In this document: positions 16,123-24,693 of the stretch, in pieces | Numbering within the stretch: the stretch's first letter is position 1 | How the letters are laid out: the number at the start of each line of letters is the position of its first letter | DNA from: Flavobacterium sp. UMI-01 | GTDB taxonomy: Bacteria; Bacteroidota; Bacteroidia; Flavobacteriales; Flavobacteriaceae | Length of the DNA: 64,000 bases | Assembly (NCBI RefSeq): GCF_019656315.1 | Contig: NZ_BPLU01000001.1 | Coordinates: 1 to 64,000 of the forward strand | Reading direction: 5' to 3' | Notes under the pieces: model-generated | What the model saw: the letters and a program-made list of their open reading frames with translations, nothing else | Database searches by the model: none | Told to the model about the DNA's origin: nothing | Position numbers and translations under genes: made by a program

Positions 16123-16726
16123 CTTTTATGGCCTATTGGGTTCAACCGAGATTAAGCAGTTGTATTCGTCGGGTGATTAAATTTTTCAATAAATTCAGGC
16201 ACTCCGAAATTTTTTAAAGAAAGAATAGTAAACTATTTGCTTCACCAGTTCGAGCATAACTCTCGGGTCAATGACTAAAAATGGAGTAAGCGCTTTTATT
16301 TCAAAAAATAAAGTTGAGAGAGGTTTCTATTATGGAATTTGGATTTAAGCTAGACATACTCTTTTATAAAGCCTATTCATCATGCAAAGGTTTTTGTGTT
16401 CAGAAGAATATGCGCTTCCTGAATTTTTACACCTCCAATTTTAGTATGCTTTTTAAGTTCGAATAGGATTTGACAGATAAGGCATAGTACTTTGTAACTA
16501 CACGGTAATAGATTTTTTTAAAACGATAAAATAGCAATTTGTAAAAAAATTGGGCTTGAAAAACACGAATCGTTAAAAAACTGAAACTTAAAAATCAAAA
16601 TCTTAATTATTGAAAAATAAACAGTAAAAACGATTTTTTAAATAATAAAAATAGGTAAATTAGTTTTTTATATATGTATTTTATATTAAAAATCAGTTTT
16701 GTTTAAATTTTTAATAATTAGAGGGT
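16123..16726. other. 600-bp AT-rich region without a recognisable gene
   Basis: No convincing open frame is present. On the minus strand, 16156-16233 reads FTILSLKNFGVPEFIEKF and then NHPTNTTA before a stop; it starts after a stop and could be a decayed gene end, but I cannot name it. From about 16500 the sequence is very AT-rich with many poly-T and poly-A runs, as expected of a promoter region for the ATP-grasp gene, although no clear TAnnTTTG element is seen. Confidence 0.5.
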
Positions 16727-18163
16727 ATGATAAAATTAACGCCAAATTTAAACCCGAAAGGATGGGATGAGATGTTTTCTAAAGAAGGAGTGAGAGAACC
16801 ATATCGTCAAGTACTTCAAACATTAGAAAGTTTAAACTTAGAGAAGCTTACGCAAAAACAAAGACAAGCTTCGGAAATTTTCATGAATCAGGGAATCACT
16901 TTTACCGTTTATAGTGATAATGAGGAAGGTATCGAAAGAATATTTCCTTTTGATATTATTCCGAGAATTATAACGAAAAGAGATTGGCTTGAAGTTGAAT
17001 CAGGAATTGCACAGCGCTTAAAGGCACTTAATTTGTTTTTGGAGGACATTTACAACCAGCAATTGATTATCAAGGACGGAATTCTACCCGCTTCTTTGAT
17101 TGCGTCCTGCCCTCATTACATTCCAGAAGTTCAAGGAATCAAATTGCCTCACGACATTCATGTGCACATTGCAGGAATTGATTTGATTCGAGGTGCCGAA
17201 GGTGAATTTTATGTATTGGAAGACAATTTACGTTGTCCAAGTGGCGTAAGTTACATGCTTGAAAATCGCGAAATCACCAAACGTGTTTTTCCAGAAATGT
17301 TCAAAAGCAACAATGTGAGTATGGTGGTCAATTACCCGATGATTTTTCACAATATTCTGGTTTCGCTTTCGCCAAGAGCCATTTCCAATCCCAATGTTGT
17401 CTTGTTAACCCCCGGAATTTATAATTCGGCATATTATGAGCATACTTTTTTGGCAAGACAAATGGGAATTCCCTTAGTAGAAGGACGTGATTTAGTTGTA
17501 AATAATAATAAAGTTTATATGAAAACTACATCAGGTTTGCATCAAGTGGATGTTATTTATAGACGTTTGGATGATGAATATTTAGACCCATTAGTTTTTA
17601 AACCCGATAGTACTCTTGGTATCCCAGGGCTTATCAGTGCTTACAAAGCCGGTAATGTTGCTTTGGTTAATGCCGTAGGAAATGGTGTTGCCGATGACAA
17701 AGCAGTTTATGCGTATGTTCCTCAAATGATTAAGTATTATTTGAACGAAGAGCCCATTTTGAAAAATGTTCCTACTTATCAAATGGAAAACAAGGAAGAA
17801 CGCGAACATGTTTTTGCAAATATGGAAAGCATGGTCATTAAAGAGACCAATCAAAGTGGGGGGTACGGAATGATTATGGGTAACAAAGCAACTCAAGAAG
17901 AACTAGATAAGGCTAAAGTAGCCATTATTGATAATCCGCGAAATTTTATTGCTCAACCTATTATCCAGCTTAGTACTGTGCCTTGTTTTATTGATGGCGA
18001 ACTCAAATTGCGCCATGTGGATTTACGACCTTATGCGCTATGTGGTCCTAAAGGAGTCGAAATTGTACCGGGTGGTTTAACACGTGTAGCACTAACTGAA
18101 GGCTCTTTGGTGGTGAATTCTTCGCAAGGAGGTGGTAGTAAGGACACTTGGATTATGAAGTAA
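16727..18163 (+). CDS. Circularly permuted type 2 ATP-grasp protein (COG2308 family)
   Basis: The 478-residue protein shows the landmarks of the circularly permuted ATP-grasp family: GITFTVYSDNEEGIERIFPF near the N-terminus, IAGIDLIRGAEGEFYVLEDN (in two parts) with LRCPSGVSYMLENR around residues 155-185, and a C-terminal nucleotide-binding part including VIKETNQSGGYGMIMG and CFIDGELKLRHVDLRPYAL. ATP-grasp enzymes join a carboxylate to an amine or thiol through an acylphosphate, so a peptide- or amide-bond ligase is the likely activity. Genes of this family are regularly found with alpha-E and transglutaminase genes, as here; comparative genomics predicts a peptide-modification system but the substrate is unknown. 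Confidence 0.88.
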   Translation: MIKLTPNLNPKGWDEMFSKEGVREPYRQVLQTLESLNLEKLTQKQRQASEIFMNQGITFTVYSDNEEGIERIFPFDIIPRIITKRDWLEVESGIAQRLKALNLFLEDIYNQQLIIKDGILPASLIASCPHYIPEVQGIKLPHDIHVHIAGIDLIRGAEGEFYVLEDNLRCPSGVSYMLENREITKRVFPEMFKSNNVSMVVNYPMIFHNILVSLSPRAISNPNVVLLTPGIYNSAYYEHTFLARQMGIPLVEGRDLVVNNNKVYMKTTSGLHQVDVIYRRLDDEYLDPLVFKPDSTLGIPGLISAYKAGNVALVNAVGNGVADDKAVYAYVPQMIKYYLNEEPILKNVPTYQMENKEEREHVFANMESMVIKETNQSGGYGMIMGNKATQEELDKAKVAIIDNPRNFIAQPIIQLSTVPCFIDGELKLRHVDLRPYALCGPKGVEIVPGGLTRVALTEGSLVVNSSQGGGSKDTWIMK

Positions 18164-18199
18164 CAATCTGATTTTTTTTCACTTTTAAACGATACTTTT

Positions 18200-19153
18200 A
18201 TGGAAGCAAATATGCTCAGCCGAGTGGCCGATGGCATCTATTGGCTTAATAGATACATGGAACGAACAGACGGTATGCTGCTCACCCTCAATACACTTTA
18301 TATTATGTCATTTGACCAAGAAACAAATGACCATCAAGGCTATAAGCCCATGTTAGAATATTACACTGATTTGTCTGATGAGGAAATCAATCAAGTGCAA
18401 TACAATACCAATTATGTTTTAAAATACATTATTTGTGATGCTAAAAATATCAATTCGGTAAAAAATCTTATTACAAAAGCGCGTGAAAACGCAAGAGGTT
18501 CTCAGGATAAAATTACCAAAGAACTTTGGGAACACATCAACTCAATGTATCATTTTATCAATGCTCCCGAACTCCCGCAACGGTTAGAAACGGCCGAGGC
18601 TATTGGGATTTTGTCTAAATTAAATAAGGATTTCTTATTGTATAATGGTATTTTTCATGTAACAATGCCACGCGGATTGGGTTGGTGTTTTTCAAGCATT
18701 GGTAAAAATCTAGAACGCTGTTTGCAAACCATTACCTTCACCCAATCGTATTACAAGCCAATTAATTTTAATCTAGAAGGAGAGGAGGATTTACTTTACT
18801 GGAGGAAGTTGTTGCTTTCGTTATCGGGATATGAATTGTACATGAAAAGTTATAGTAACATTCCACACAACCGCAAAGTAGTTCAACAAGTTATCTTTAA
18901 TAAAGATTTTGCTCATTCTGTAATTTACACCTTGGGACTTATTGAAACGAGTATCAATTGTTTGTTTAAAGACAATCATTTAAGCGAAGCACGAACCATG
19001 CGCAACCATTTTGGGCGTCTTAAGAGTGCGGTAGAGTTTACAGATTATCATCATCTCACCAATCAACAATTGCAACACATACTCGAAGATACCAAAGCAC
19101 AATTAAATGCTTTTTCCACAGATTTTTCTAAATTATTCTTTTCATACACCTAA
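18200..19153 (+). CDS. Alpha-E domain protein (COG2307 family)
   Basis: A 317-residue all-helical protein opening MLSRVADGIYWLNRYMERTD, the defining motif of the alpha-E family (also seen fused to ATP-grasp enzymes in other bacteria). It contains PRGLGWCFSSIGKNLERCLQ and ends in a helical tail. No catalytic motif is known for the family; it is regarded as a partner of the circularly permuted ATP-grasp enzyme. The gene follows the ATP-grasp gene after 36 nt and precedes the transglutaminase by 5 nt, so the three form one transcription unit. Confidence 0.88.
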   Translation: MEANMLSRVADGIYWLNRYMERTDGMLLTLNTLYIMSFDQETNDHQGYKPMLEYYTDLSDEEINQVQYNTNYVLKYIICDAKNINSVKNLITKARENARGSQDKITKELWEHINSMYHFINAPELPQRLETAEAIGILSKLNKDFLLYNGIFHVTMPRGLGWCFSSIGKNLERCLQTITFTQSYYKPINFNLEGEEDLLYWRKLLLSLSGYELYMKSYSNIPHNRKVVQQVIFNKDFAHSVIYTLGLIETSINCLFKDNHLSEARTMRNHFGRLKSAVEFTDYHHLTNQQLQHILEDTKAQLNAFSTDFSKLFFSYT

Positions 19154-19158
19154 CCACA

Positions 19159-20118
19159 ATGGCAGTTTTTAAAATCGTTCACATTACAAAATACCAATAC
19201 AATTGGCCTATCAAAGAGAGCATAAACGAGATTCGTTTGTTTCCGCATCATTTTGAAAATCAAGACGTATTGCAGTACCAACTTTTGATTACCCAAAACC
19301 CTGAAGTCATTTTTTCAGAAGATTATCACGGGAACAGAGTGGGGAATTTTAATATTTTGGAGGCACATACGGAAATGAGTATTGAAAGCCGAATGTTGGT
19401 GCGGGTCAATCATTCGCTCAAAATCCCTGAAGTGGATCATGCAACGGTAAGCGATTTAAAAAATGAAAAAGAGAAAAGTATTGCTTTGCTTCGGTTTTCT
19501 TATCCCGAAATTATAAGTAAACAAGATGAAATAGACCAAATCTTAGCTGCAATAGGGGGCCAAAATAAAACTATTATTGCATTGGCACAAGCCTGTAGCG
19601 AATACATCTATACTCATTTTACTTATACAAAAGGTATTACCACGATTCATACGACACTGGACGAAATTTTAGAAATAAAAAAAGGAGTTTGCCAAGATTT
19701 TGCGCATGTCTTACTTCAGTTAATGCGTACGCTAGGAATTCCTGCTCGGTATGTAAGTGGTTATATTTGTCCAAATCAAAGCGGTATGCGAGGTGAAGGT
19801 GCCACTCATGCTTGGGTAGAGGTCTATTCCCCCGTACAAGGTTGGCTGGGCATTGACCCAACCAATAATATTTGGACGATGGACAACCATGTCAAACTAT
19901 CTGTGGGATTAAATTTTTCCGACTGTACTCCTGTAAAAGGAACTTTTAAAGGATTAGCCAAGCAAACATTATCTGTATGTGTTTCAATTGGCTATGAGGA
20001 TGGTAGCCATTTTGAAGAAATCAATGACGTACAACTGCAAGAGGTTTCAACCGAAGTGCAGGAACAATTAGATTATATTGATAATTTGTACCAACAACAA
20101 GTACAACAGCAGCAATAA
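19159..20118 (+). CDS. Transglutaminase-like cysteine protease family protein (COG1305)
   Basis: The 319-residue product has the N-terminal beta domain of bacterial transglutaminase-like proteins (IVHITKYQYNWPIKESINEI) and a papain-like core. The triad is intact: Cys178 in KKGVCQDFAHV, His217 in GATHAWVEVY and Asp233 in WLGIDPTNN. No signal peptide is seen, so it should act in the cytoplasm, alongside its ATP-grasp and alpha-E partners. It may cut or transfer on peptides made by the ligase; that is inference from gene association. The C-terminus is Gln-rich (QQQVQQQQ). A strong terminator follows. Confidence 0.88.
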   Translation: MAVFKIVHITKYQYNWPIKESINEIRLFPHHFENQDVLQYQLLITQNPEVIFSEDYHGNRVGNFNILEAHTEMSIESRMLVRVNHSLKIPEVDHATVSDLKNEKEKSIALLRFSYPEIISKQDEIDQILAAIGGQNKTIIALAQACSEYIYTHFTYTKGITTIHTTLDEILEIKKGVCQDFAHVLLQLMRTLGIPARYVSGYICPNQSGMRGEGATHAWVEVYSPVQGWLGIDPTNNIWTMDNHVKLSVGLNFSDCTPVKGTFKGLAKQTLSVCVSIGYEDGSHFEEINDVQLQEVSTEVQEQLDYIDNLYQQQVQQQQ

Positions 20119-20124
20119 ATTAAA

Positions 20125-20162
20125 AACCCTTACATTCCGAAACTTCGGAATTGTAAGGGTTG
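20125..20162. terminator. Terminator of the ATP-grasp/alpha-E/transglutaminase operon
   Basis: AACCCTTACA and TGTAAGGGTT pair around an inner CCGAA/TTCGG stem. It lies between convergent genes and could serve both, though the T-tract is short. Confidence 0.75.
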
Positions 20163-20194
20163 TTATCTTAATACTTAGTACTAAAACCTTAATA

Positions 20195-21511
20195 CTAATA
20201 TCTGTAATATTCTGGTTTGAATGGACCTTCTACTGGAACACCGATATAAGCTGCTTGGTCTTCGCGTAAGGTTTCCAATTCTACACCTAATTTAGCCAAG
20301 TGTAAAGCGGCAACTTTTTCATCAAGGTGTTTTGGTAACATATACACTTCGTTTTTGTAAGCAGCACTGTTTTTCCACAATTCGATTTGTGCCAAAGTTT
20401 GGTTAGTGAATGAGTTAGACATTACAAAACTTGGGTGACCTGTAGCACAACCAAGGTTTACCAAACGTCCTTCGGCCAAGATGATGATATCGTTTCCGTT
20501 GATGGTATATTTGTCAACCTGAGGTTTGATTTCGATTTTTGAAGCACCGTGGTTTTTGTTTAACCAAGCCATATCGATTTCGTTATCAAAGTGTCCGATG
20601 TTACAAACAATCGTTTTGTCTTTCATTTGTTCAAAATGCTCTCCAAGAACGATATCTTTATTTCCTGTAGTTGTAATGATGATGTCCGCATTAGCAATTA
20701 CAGTGTTTAATCTTTTTACTTCATAACCGTCCATTGCTGCTTGTAAAGCACAAATAGGATCGATTTCAGTTACCGTCACGATAGAACCAGCACCTCTAAA
20801 AGAAGCAGCAGTTCCTTTTCCTACGTCACCATATCCACAAACAATCACTCTTTTTCCTGCTAACATGATATCAGTAGCACGACGTACTGCATCCACAGCC
20901 GATTCTTTACAGCCGTATTTGTTGTCAAATTTAGATTTAGTTACAGAGTCGTTTACGTTGATTGCAGGCATTGGCAAAGTTCCGTTTTTCATTCTTTCGT
21001 ATAAACGGTGAACTCCTGTAGTAGTTTCTTCTGATAATCCTTTGATTCCAGGGACTAATTCTGGGTAACGGTCGATAACCATATTAGTCAAATCACCACC
21101 ATCATCCAAAATCATGTTCAATGGTTTTCTTTCTTCACCAAAGAATAATGTTTGCTCAATACACCAGTCAAATTCCTCTTCGTTCAACCCTTTCCAAGCA
21201 TACACCTGAATTCCTGCAGCAGCAATGGCAGCAGCAGCTTGATCTTGAGTTGAGAAAATGTTACAAGAGGACCAAGTCACTTCAGCACCAAGAGCAATCA
21301 AAGTCTCGATTAAAACTGCTGTTTGGATAGTCATGTGTAAACATCCTGCAATACGAGCTCCTTTAAGCGGTTGTTCGTCTTTGTATTCTGCACGAAGTGC
21401 CATTAAACCTGGCATTTCAGCCTCGGCTAATTCAATTTCTTTTCTTCCCCAAGCCGCTAGAGAAATGTCTTTTACTTTGAAAGCCACAAAAGGCGTAGTT
21501 GTAGTACTCAT
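20195..21511 (-). CDS. ahcY: Adenosylhomocysteinase
   Basis: The 438-residue cytoplasmic enzyme reversibly splits S-adenosylhomocysteine into homocysteine and adenosine, keeping methyltransferases from product inhibition. It has [20 protein letters not shown] near the N-terminus, DDGGDLTNM, the NAD-binding [12 protein letters not shown], the cysteine-containing [14 protein letters not shown], and the C-terminal PFKPEYYRY that contributes to the partner's NAD site. All are as in the bacterial/eukaryal type. It is monocistronic, with a TAnnTTTG element upstream. Confidence 0.97.
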   Translation of the reverse strand: MSTTTTPFVAFKVKDISLAAWGRKEIELAEAEMPGLMALRAEYKDEQPLKGARIAGCLHMTIQTAVLIETLIALGAEVTWSSCNIFSTQDQAAAAIAAAGIQVYAWKGLNEEEFDWCIEQTLFFGEERKPLNMILDDGGDLTNMVIDRYPELVPGIKGLSEETTTGVHRLYERMKNGTLPMPAINVNDSVTKSKFDNKYGCKESAVDAVRRATDIMLAGKRVIVCGYGDVGKGTAASFRGAGSIVTVTEIDPICALQAAMDGYEVKRLNTVIANADIIITTTGNKDIVLGEHFEQMKDKTIVCNIGHFDNEIDMAWLNKNHGASKIEIKPQVDKYTINGNDIIILAEGRLVNLGCATGHPSFVMSNSFTNQTLAQIELWKNSAAYKNEVYMLPKHLDEKVAALHLAKLGVELETLREDQAAYIGVPVEGPFKPEYYRY

Positions 21512-21543
21512 TTATAGTATATTTGTAATTGTAAAATTTTTTG

Positions 21544-21551
21544 CAAATTTA
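21544..21551 (-). promoter_or_regulatory. -7 promoter element of ahcY
   Basis: TAAATTTG on the minus strand matches TAnnTTTG and lies 33 nt before the ATG. No clear TTTG at the usual upstream spacing is seen. Confidence 0.5.
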
Positions 21552-21760
21552 CGGAATAAGTTATGATTTAAAAAGGATTCACAAATATTTATGAATTGTT
21601 GATGAGTCTAAGTTTTTAAAAACCAGTAAAATATAAATTCAGTTTCAAATTAGTAAGGAGTATTTTCTATTTGTTAGGGAATAAATTTCAAGTGTAGGTA
21701 AGGACAAATACTAGAAATGAACAGCTAATAAGACTTGAAAACCAGCAATTCTACGATACA

Positions 21761-22399
21761 ATGCCATTATTTAAAAATTATTTTTTTGATTCCAAAACTC
21801 AAATTCTCGTATGGAAAATTACCGAAACCTACGACGAACTGTTTAATGGGGTTGTCCTGAATATGAAAAACAGGGAGCGTCTCAACGGAATGAAGTCTGA
21901 GTTGCACCAGCGTGGATTTTTGAGCGTGCGTAAACTGTTGCAAGAAGCTGGATACAATGATTTGGAGTTGTATTACGACGAATTTGGGAAACCTAATCTT
22001 AAAGATGGAACGTTCATTTCCATCACCCATTCGCATGAGTTTTCAGCAATTATCATTAGTGATAAACCGGTAGGGGTTGATATCGAATTGTATCGTGAAA
22101 AAATTATCCGAATTGCGGATAAATTCATTAGTTCCGAAGCACAGTTTTTAACTATTGATGATAAAGAAGCTTATATTAAAAAATTAACTGCGATTTGGGG
22201 TGCCAAAGAAGCAATTTTTAAAATCCAAAACGAGAGAGGCATCAGTTTCAAAAAACACATTACAGTACTTCCTTTTGAATTACAGGAAATTAAAACTACT
22301 GCAAATCTTACTTTTGGAGCCGTTCAAAAACAGTTTCATGTGTTTTATGAATCGGTAGAAAATTTTGGATTGGTTTATGCTTTTGAAAAAGAGGGTTAG
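21761..22399 (+). CDS. 4'-phosphopantetheinyl transferase superfamily protein
   Basis: A 212-residue protein with the Mg-binding PVGVDIELYREKI motif and the second family motif IWGAKEAIFKI, the two halves of the Sfp/AcpS-type active site. It should transfer 4'-phosphopantetheine from CoA to a carrier-protein serine. ISITHSHEFSAIIIS gives the substrate-binding His. Length fits the Sfp-like two-domain type, not the short AcpS. The acyl-carrier partner is not in the window. It converges on the haemoglobin gene with a 24-bp gap. Confidence 0.9.
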   Translation: MPLFKNYFFDSKTQILVWKITETYDELFNGVVLNMKNRERLNGMKSELHQRGFLSVRKLLQEAGYNDLELYYDEFGKPNLKDGTFISITHSHEFSAIIISDKPVGVDIELYREKIIRIADKFISSEAQFLTIDDKEAYIKKLTAIWGAKEAIFKIQNERGISFKKHITVLPFELQEIKTTANLTFGAVQKQFHVFYESVENFGLVYAFEKEG

Positions 22400-22423
22400 G
22401 AGTTAGGTGTTTAGGGTACTTGT

Positions 22424-22813
22424 TCAATGGGTGCTTCGGTTTTTGAAAAGTTCCAAATAAATAAAAGTTCCCATTTTTCGGGCCCTTCTTTTTAAAATAA
22501 CCACATTTTCTCCTTCAAACAATTCGTCAAGTGTTTGTGCCCAATGGTTCAGCCAAATGCCAAATTCGTTAGGCCCAATGGTTCCTCCAAAATGGCTGTC
22601 CACTTCCACATGAGCTTGTAGCGGATTACCTTTGTACACGCGACTCCCAAAAAGATTGTTTTCCCAAAAATCAGTCAATTTTTCCAGATGTTCCTCCCAA
22701 TCTTGAATCGTTTCGTTAAAATAAAAACCTATTTCTTTGTCGGCTCTAATTTTGTCATAAAAAGTATGAATCAAGAGTGAGAGGTCTTTTCTGTTGGTGA
22801 TATCTGTTAGCAT
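22424..22813 (-). CDS. Group III truncated haemoglobin
   Basis: The 129-residue protein has the group III pattern: IHTFYDKIRADKEIGFYFNE at the B/C region with Phe/Tyr pocket residues, LTDFWENNLFG with the distal tryptophan, and the proximal histidine in NPLQAHVEVD. Group III truncated haemoglobins bind O2 or NO and are often tied to microaerobic or nitrosative conditions. Its ATG directly abuts the stop codon (TAA) of the upstream membrane protein, so the two are translated together from an upstream promoter with an FNR-like site. Confidence 0.9.
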   Translation of the reverse strand: MLTDITNRKDLSLLIHTFYDKIRADKEIGFYFNETIQDWEEHLEKLTDFWENNLFGSRVYKGNPLQAHVEVDSHFGGTIGPNEFGIWLNHWAQTLDELFEGENVVILKRRARKMGTFIYLELFKNRSTH

Positions 22814-23095
22814 TTACAAGTGGTTTAGTAAAATCAAAATCAAATTTACAATAACACTAGCATTAAGCATATTGAAAACTACTTTATGTTTCATTTGTGC
22901 CAAAATAAAAGTGTTGGCAAGCATGCTGATTAATACAATTAGTGTCAATTGGAACATTTGTAATGCTGAGGTTCCGTTAGCAAGTACTGCCATAGCAGCG
23001 ATTCCGCCCAAACAACTTTGTCCTAATATGCCAATAGTGGCATAACCAAAATAACCGTTGTCAAAAATACCGAATGTTTTGTTGTAAAGTGTCAT
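22814..23095 (-). CDS. Small three-helix membrane protein, partner of truncated haemoglobin
   Basis: The 93-residue product has three hydrophobic helices (YFGYATIGILGQSCLGGIAA, LQMFQLTLIVLISMLANTFI and VVFNMLNASVIVNLILILL). I do not recognise a named family. There are no conserved haem histidines in a paired arrangement, so it is not a typical cytochrome b. The immediate fusion-like adjacency with the haemoglobin gene suggests the two work together at the membrane, for example in oxygen or nitric oxide response, but this is inference from context. Confidence 0.7.
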   Translation of the reverse strand: MTLYNKTFGIFDNGYFGYATIGILGQSCLGGIAAMAVLANGTSALQMFQLTLIVLISMLANTFILAQMKHKVVFNMLNASVIVNLILILLNHL

Positions 23096-23120
23096 AATGT
23101 TGGTTTTTAATTTGTTATGA

Positions 23121-23128
23121 CAAAGGTA
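23121..23128 (-). promoter_or_regulatory. -7 element of the haemoglobin operon
   Basis: TACCTTTG on the minus strand is a perfect TAnnTTTG. Transcription should begin near 23117, about 20 nt before the ATG of the membrane protein. No TTTG is found at the usual upstream distance, which fits an activator-dependent promoter. Confidence 0.65.
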
Positions 23129-23150
23129 ATGTGCTAAAAAAAGCTATTTT

Positions 23151-23164
23151 ATGACTTATATCAT
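23151..23164. promoter_or_regulatory. Candidate FNR/CRP-family binding site
   Basis: ATGACTTATATCAT contains TGA-N6-TCA, the half-site spacing of FNR/CRP-family sites (compare TTGAT-N4-ATCAA). Its centre lies about 40-41 bp before the predicted start at 23117, the usual place for a class II activator site. Confidence 0.55.
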
Positions 23165-23246
23165 GTTCAGAAAAAAATGTTTTGGTTATCATCTAAGGTA
23201 GTGTGGATTTCACTTTTGGAAAAAAAACATATACTTTTACAGCCTG

Positions 23247-23975
23247 ATGCACACGAAAACTACTTTATATCAAGAGATTCTCTCTTCTAAGGCTGCTAAA
23301 AAAAAGTTATTGGCCATTTTGTTAGACCCTGATAAAATCGTTAGGGGGGGGCTAGAAATCTTGGCTGAAAAAATCAATCAATCACCCGCTACACATCTTT
23401 TTGTGGGAGGAAGCACCATGGAATCTGTCCAGATGGATGACCTCATATTGTTTTTACAGGAAAAGATTGATTTGCCTATTCTTTTATTCCCAGGGAATCC
23501 TTCACAAATATCGGATAAAGCAGACGGAATTTTATTCTTGTCTTTGCTCTCTGGAAGAAATCCCGATTTTTTGATAGCACACCAAGTAAAGGCAGCTCCC
23601 ATTTTAAAACAAACCCAACTCGAAATCATTTCAACTGGTTATATTTTAGTCGAAAGTGGTGCTGTTACTGCTGTGGAGAGAGTGAGTCAAACCAAACCTT
23701 TGCCTAGAGACCAATTTGAAGAAGTTCTAGCCACGGCGTTAGCAGGTGAAATGCTAGGGAGTAAACTTATTTACTTAGAAGCGGGTAGTGGTGCAAAACA
23801 AACAGTTCCTATTGAAATGGTGCGATTGGTGGCGGGGAATATTCAGCTTCCTTTAATTGTGGGTGGTGGTATTGTTTCTTATTCGCAAATCGAGGCAATG
23901 TATGCTGCTGGAGCTGATTTGGTTGTCATAGGAACAGCTTTTGAGAATGATATTCATTTTTTTGAAAAAAAATAA
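23247..23975 (+). CDS. Geranylgeranylglyceryl phosphate synthase-like protein
   Basis: The 242-residue TIM barrel carries AKKKLLAILLDPDKI (Mg-binding Asp), LFVGGSTMES, ILFPGNPSQIS, IYLEAGSGA and the phosphate-binding LIVGGGIVS. These match the GGGP/PcrB family, which links sn-glycerol-1-phosphate to a polyprenyl diphosphate by an ether bond. Flavobacteriia hold a known bacterial branch of the archaeal enzyme; the chain length used here and the final lipid are unknown. The gene precedes a PnuC-type transporter by 8 nt and probably shares its transcript. Confidence 0.88.
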   Translation: MHTKTTLYQEILSSKAAKKKLLAILLDPDKIVRGGLEILAEKINQSPATHLFVGGSTMESVQMDDLILFLQEKIDLPILLFPGNPSQISDKADGILFLSLLSGRNPDFLIAHQVKAAPILKQTQLEIISTGYILVESGAVTAVERVSQTKPLPRDQFEEVLATALAGEMLGSKLIYLEAGSGAKQTVPIEMVRLVAGNIQLPLIVGGGIVSYSQIEAMYAAGADLVVIGTAFENDIHFFEKK

Positions 23976-23983
23976 ATTACACT

Positions 23984-24613
23984 ATGTTAGACTTTTTTTT
24001 AAATGCTTATCAACAAACACCTTGGAGGCAAATTGTCTTGGAGTTTATTGCTTTTGTATGTGGGATTTGGAGTGTTGTATTGGCCAAAAAAGAGAATGTT
24101 CTTCTTTATCCAATGGGGTTAATTGCGACAGTTATTACAATGTATCTTCTATTTTTGGCAGGCTATTTAGGGGACATGCTCATCAATGCTTATTTTAGTA
24201 TCATGAGTATTTATGGCTGGTACAAATGGACCGTTAAAGGTGAAAATAACGAATCCTTGTCGATTAGCAGAACCAATTTCAAAGAAAAGCAAATAGGTTT
24301 TCTGTTGTTTGTACTGACGGTTTTTTTGGTGTATGGAATTTACCATTTTTTTGGATATACCATTTTATGGGATAATTACGTTGATATTTTTACAGCAGGA
24401 CTTTTTTTTACAGCGATGTGGTTTATGGCTCATAAAAAAATTGAAAATTGGACATTGTGGGTAGTAGGGGATGCTATAGCGACACCTCTTTATGGATACC
24501 GTGGGTTGGGGATGTTGTCCCTGCAGTATTTGATTTTTGCAATTTTAGCCATAAGTGCCTATCGAGAATGGTTTGCAATTTTACAAACTAAAAATAACAC
24601 AGAAATCGCTTAA
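23984..24613 (+). CDS. PnuC/PnuT family vitamin transporter
   Basis: The 209-residue product has about seven hydrophobic helices and PnuC landmarks: CGIWSVVLAKKENVLLYPMG near residue 30, ISMIYGWYKW-like text (SIMSIYGWYKWTVKG), and the C-terminal LSLQYLIFAILAISAYREW. PnuC proteins carry nicotinamide riboside by facilitated diffusion; a Bacteroidota branch (PnuT) carries thiamin. It sits 2.1 kb before a TPP-riboswitch-controlled TonB receptor, but with its own non-riboswitch 5' end, so either substrate is possible. Confidence 0.85.
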   Translation: MLDFFLNAYQQTPWRQIVLEFIAFVCGIWSVVLAKKENVLLYPMGLIATVITMYLLFLAGYLGDMLINAYFSIMSIYGWYKWTVKGENNESLSISRTNFKEKQIGFLLFVLTVFLVYGIYHFFGYTILWDNYVDIFTAGLFFTAMWFMAHKKIENWTLWVVGDAIATPLYGYRGLGMLSLQYLIFAILAISAYREWFAILQTKNNTEIA

Positions 24614-24654
24614 GTTTTTTGTTAAAAATGTTAAATTTGGCTCGGCTATAATGA

Positions 24655-24662
24655 TAACTTTG
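24655..24662 (+). promoter_or_regulatory. -7 element upstream of the DUF4301 gene
   Basis: TAACTTTG is a perfect TAnnTTTG. A TTTG lies at 24636-24639, but only 15 nt away, shorter than the usual 18-21. The predicted leader is about 25 nt. Confidence 0.5.
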
Positions 24663-24693
24663 TGGGAGCAATAAGGTTATAAACGATACTAAG

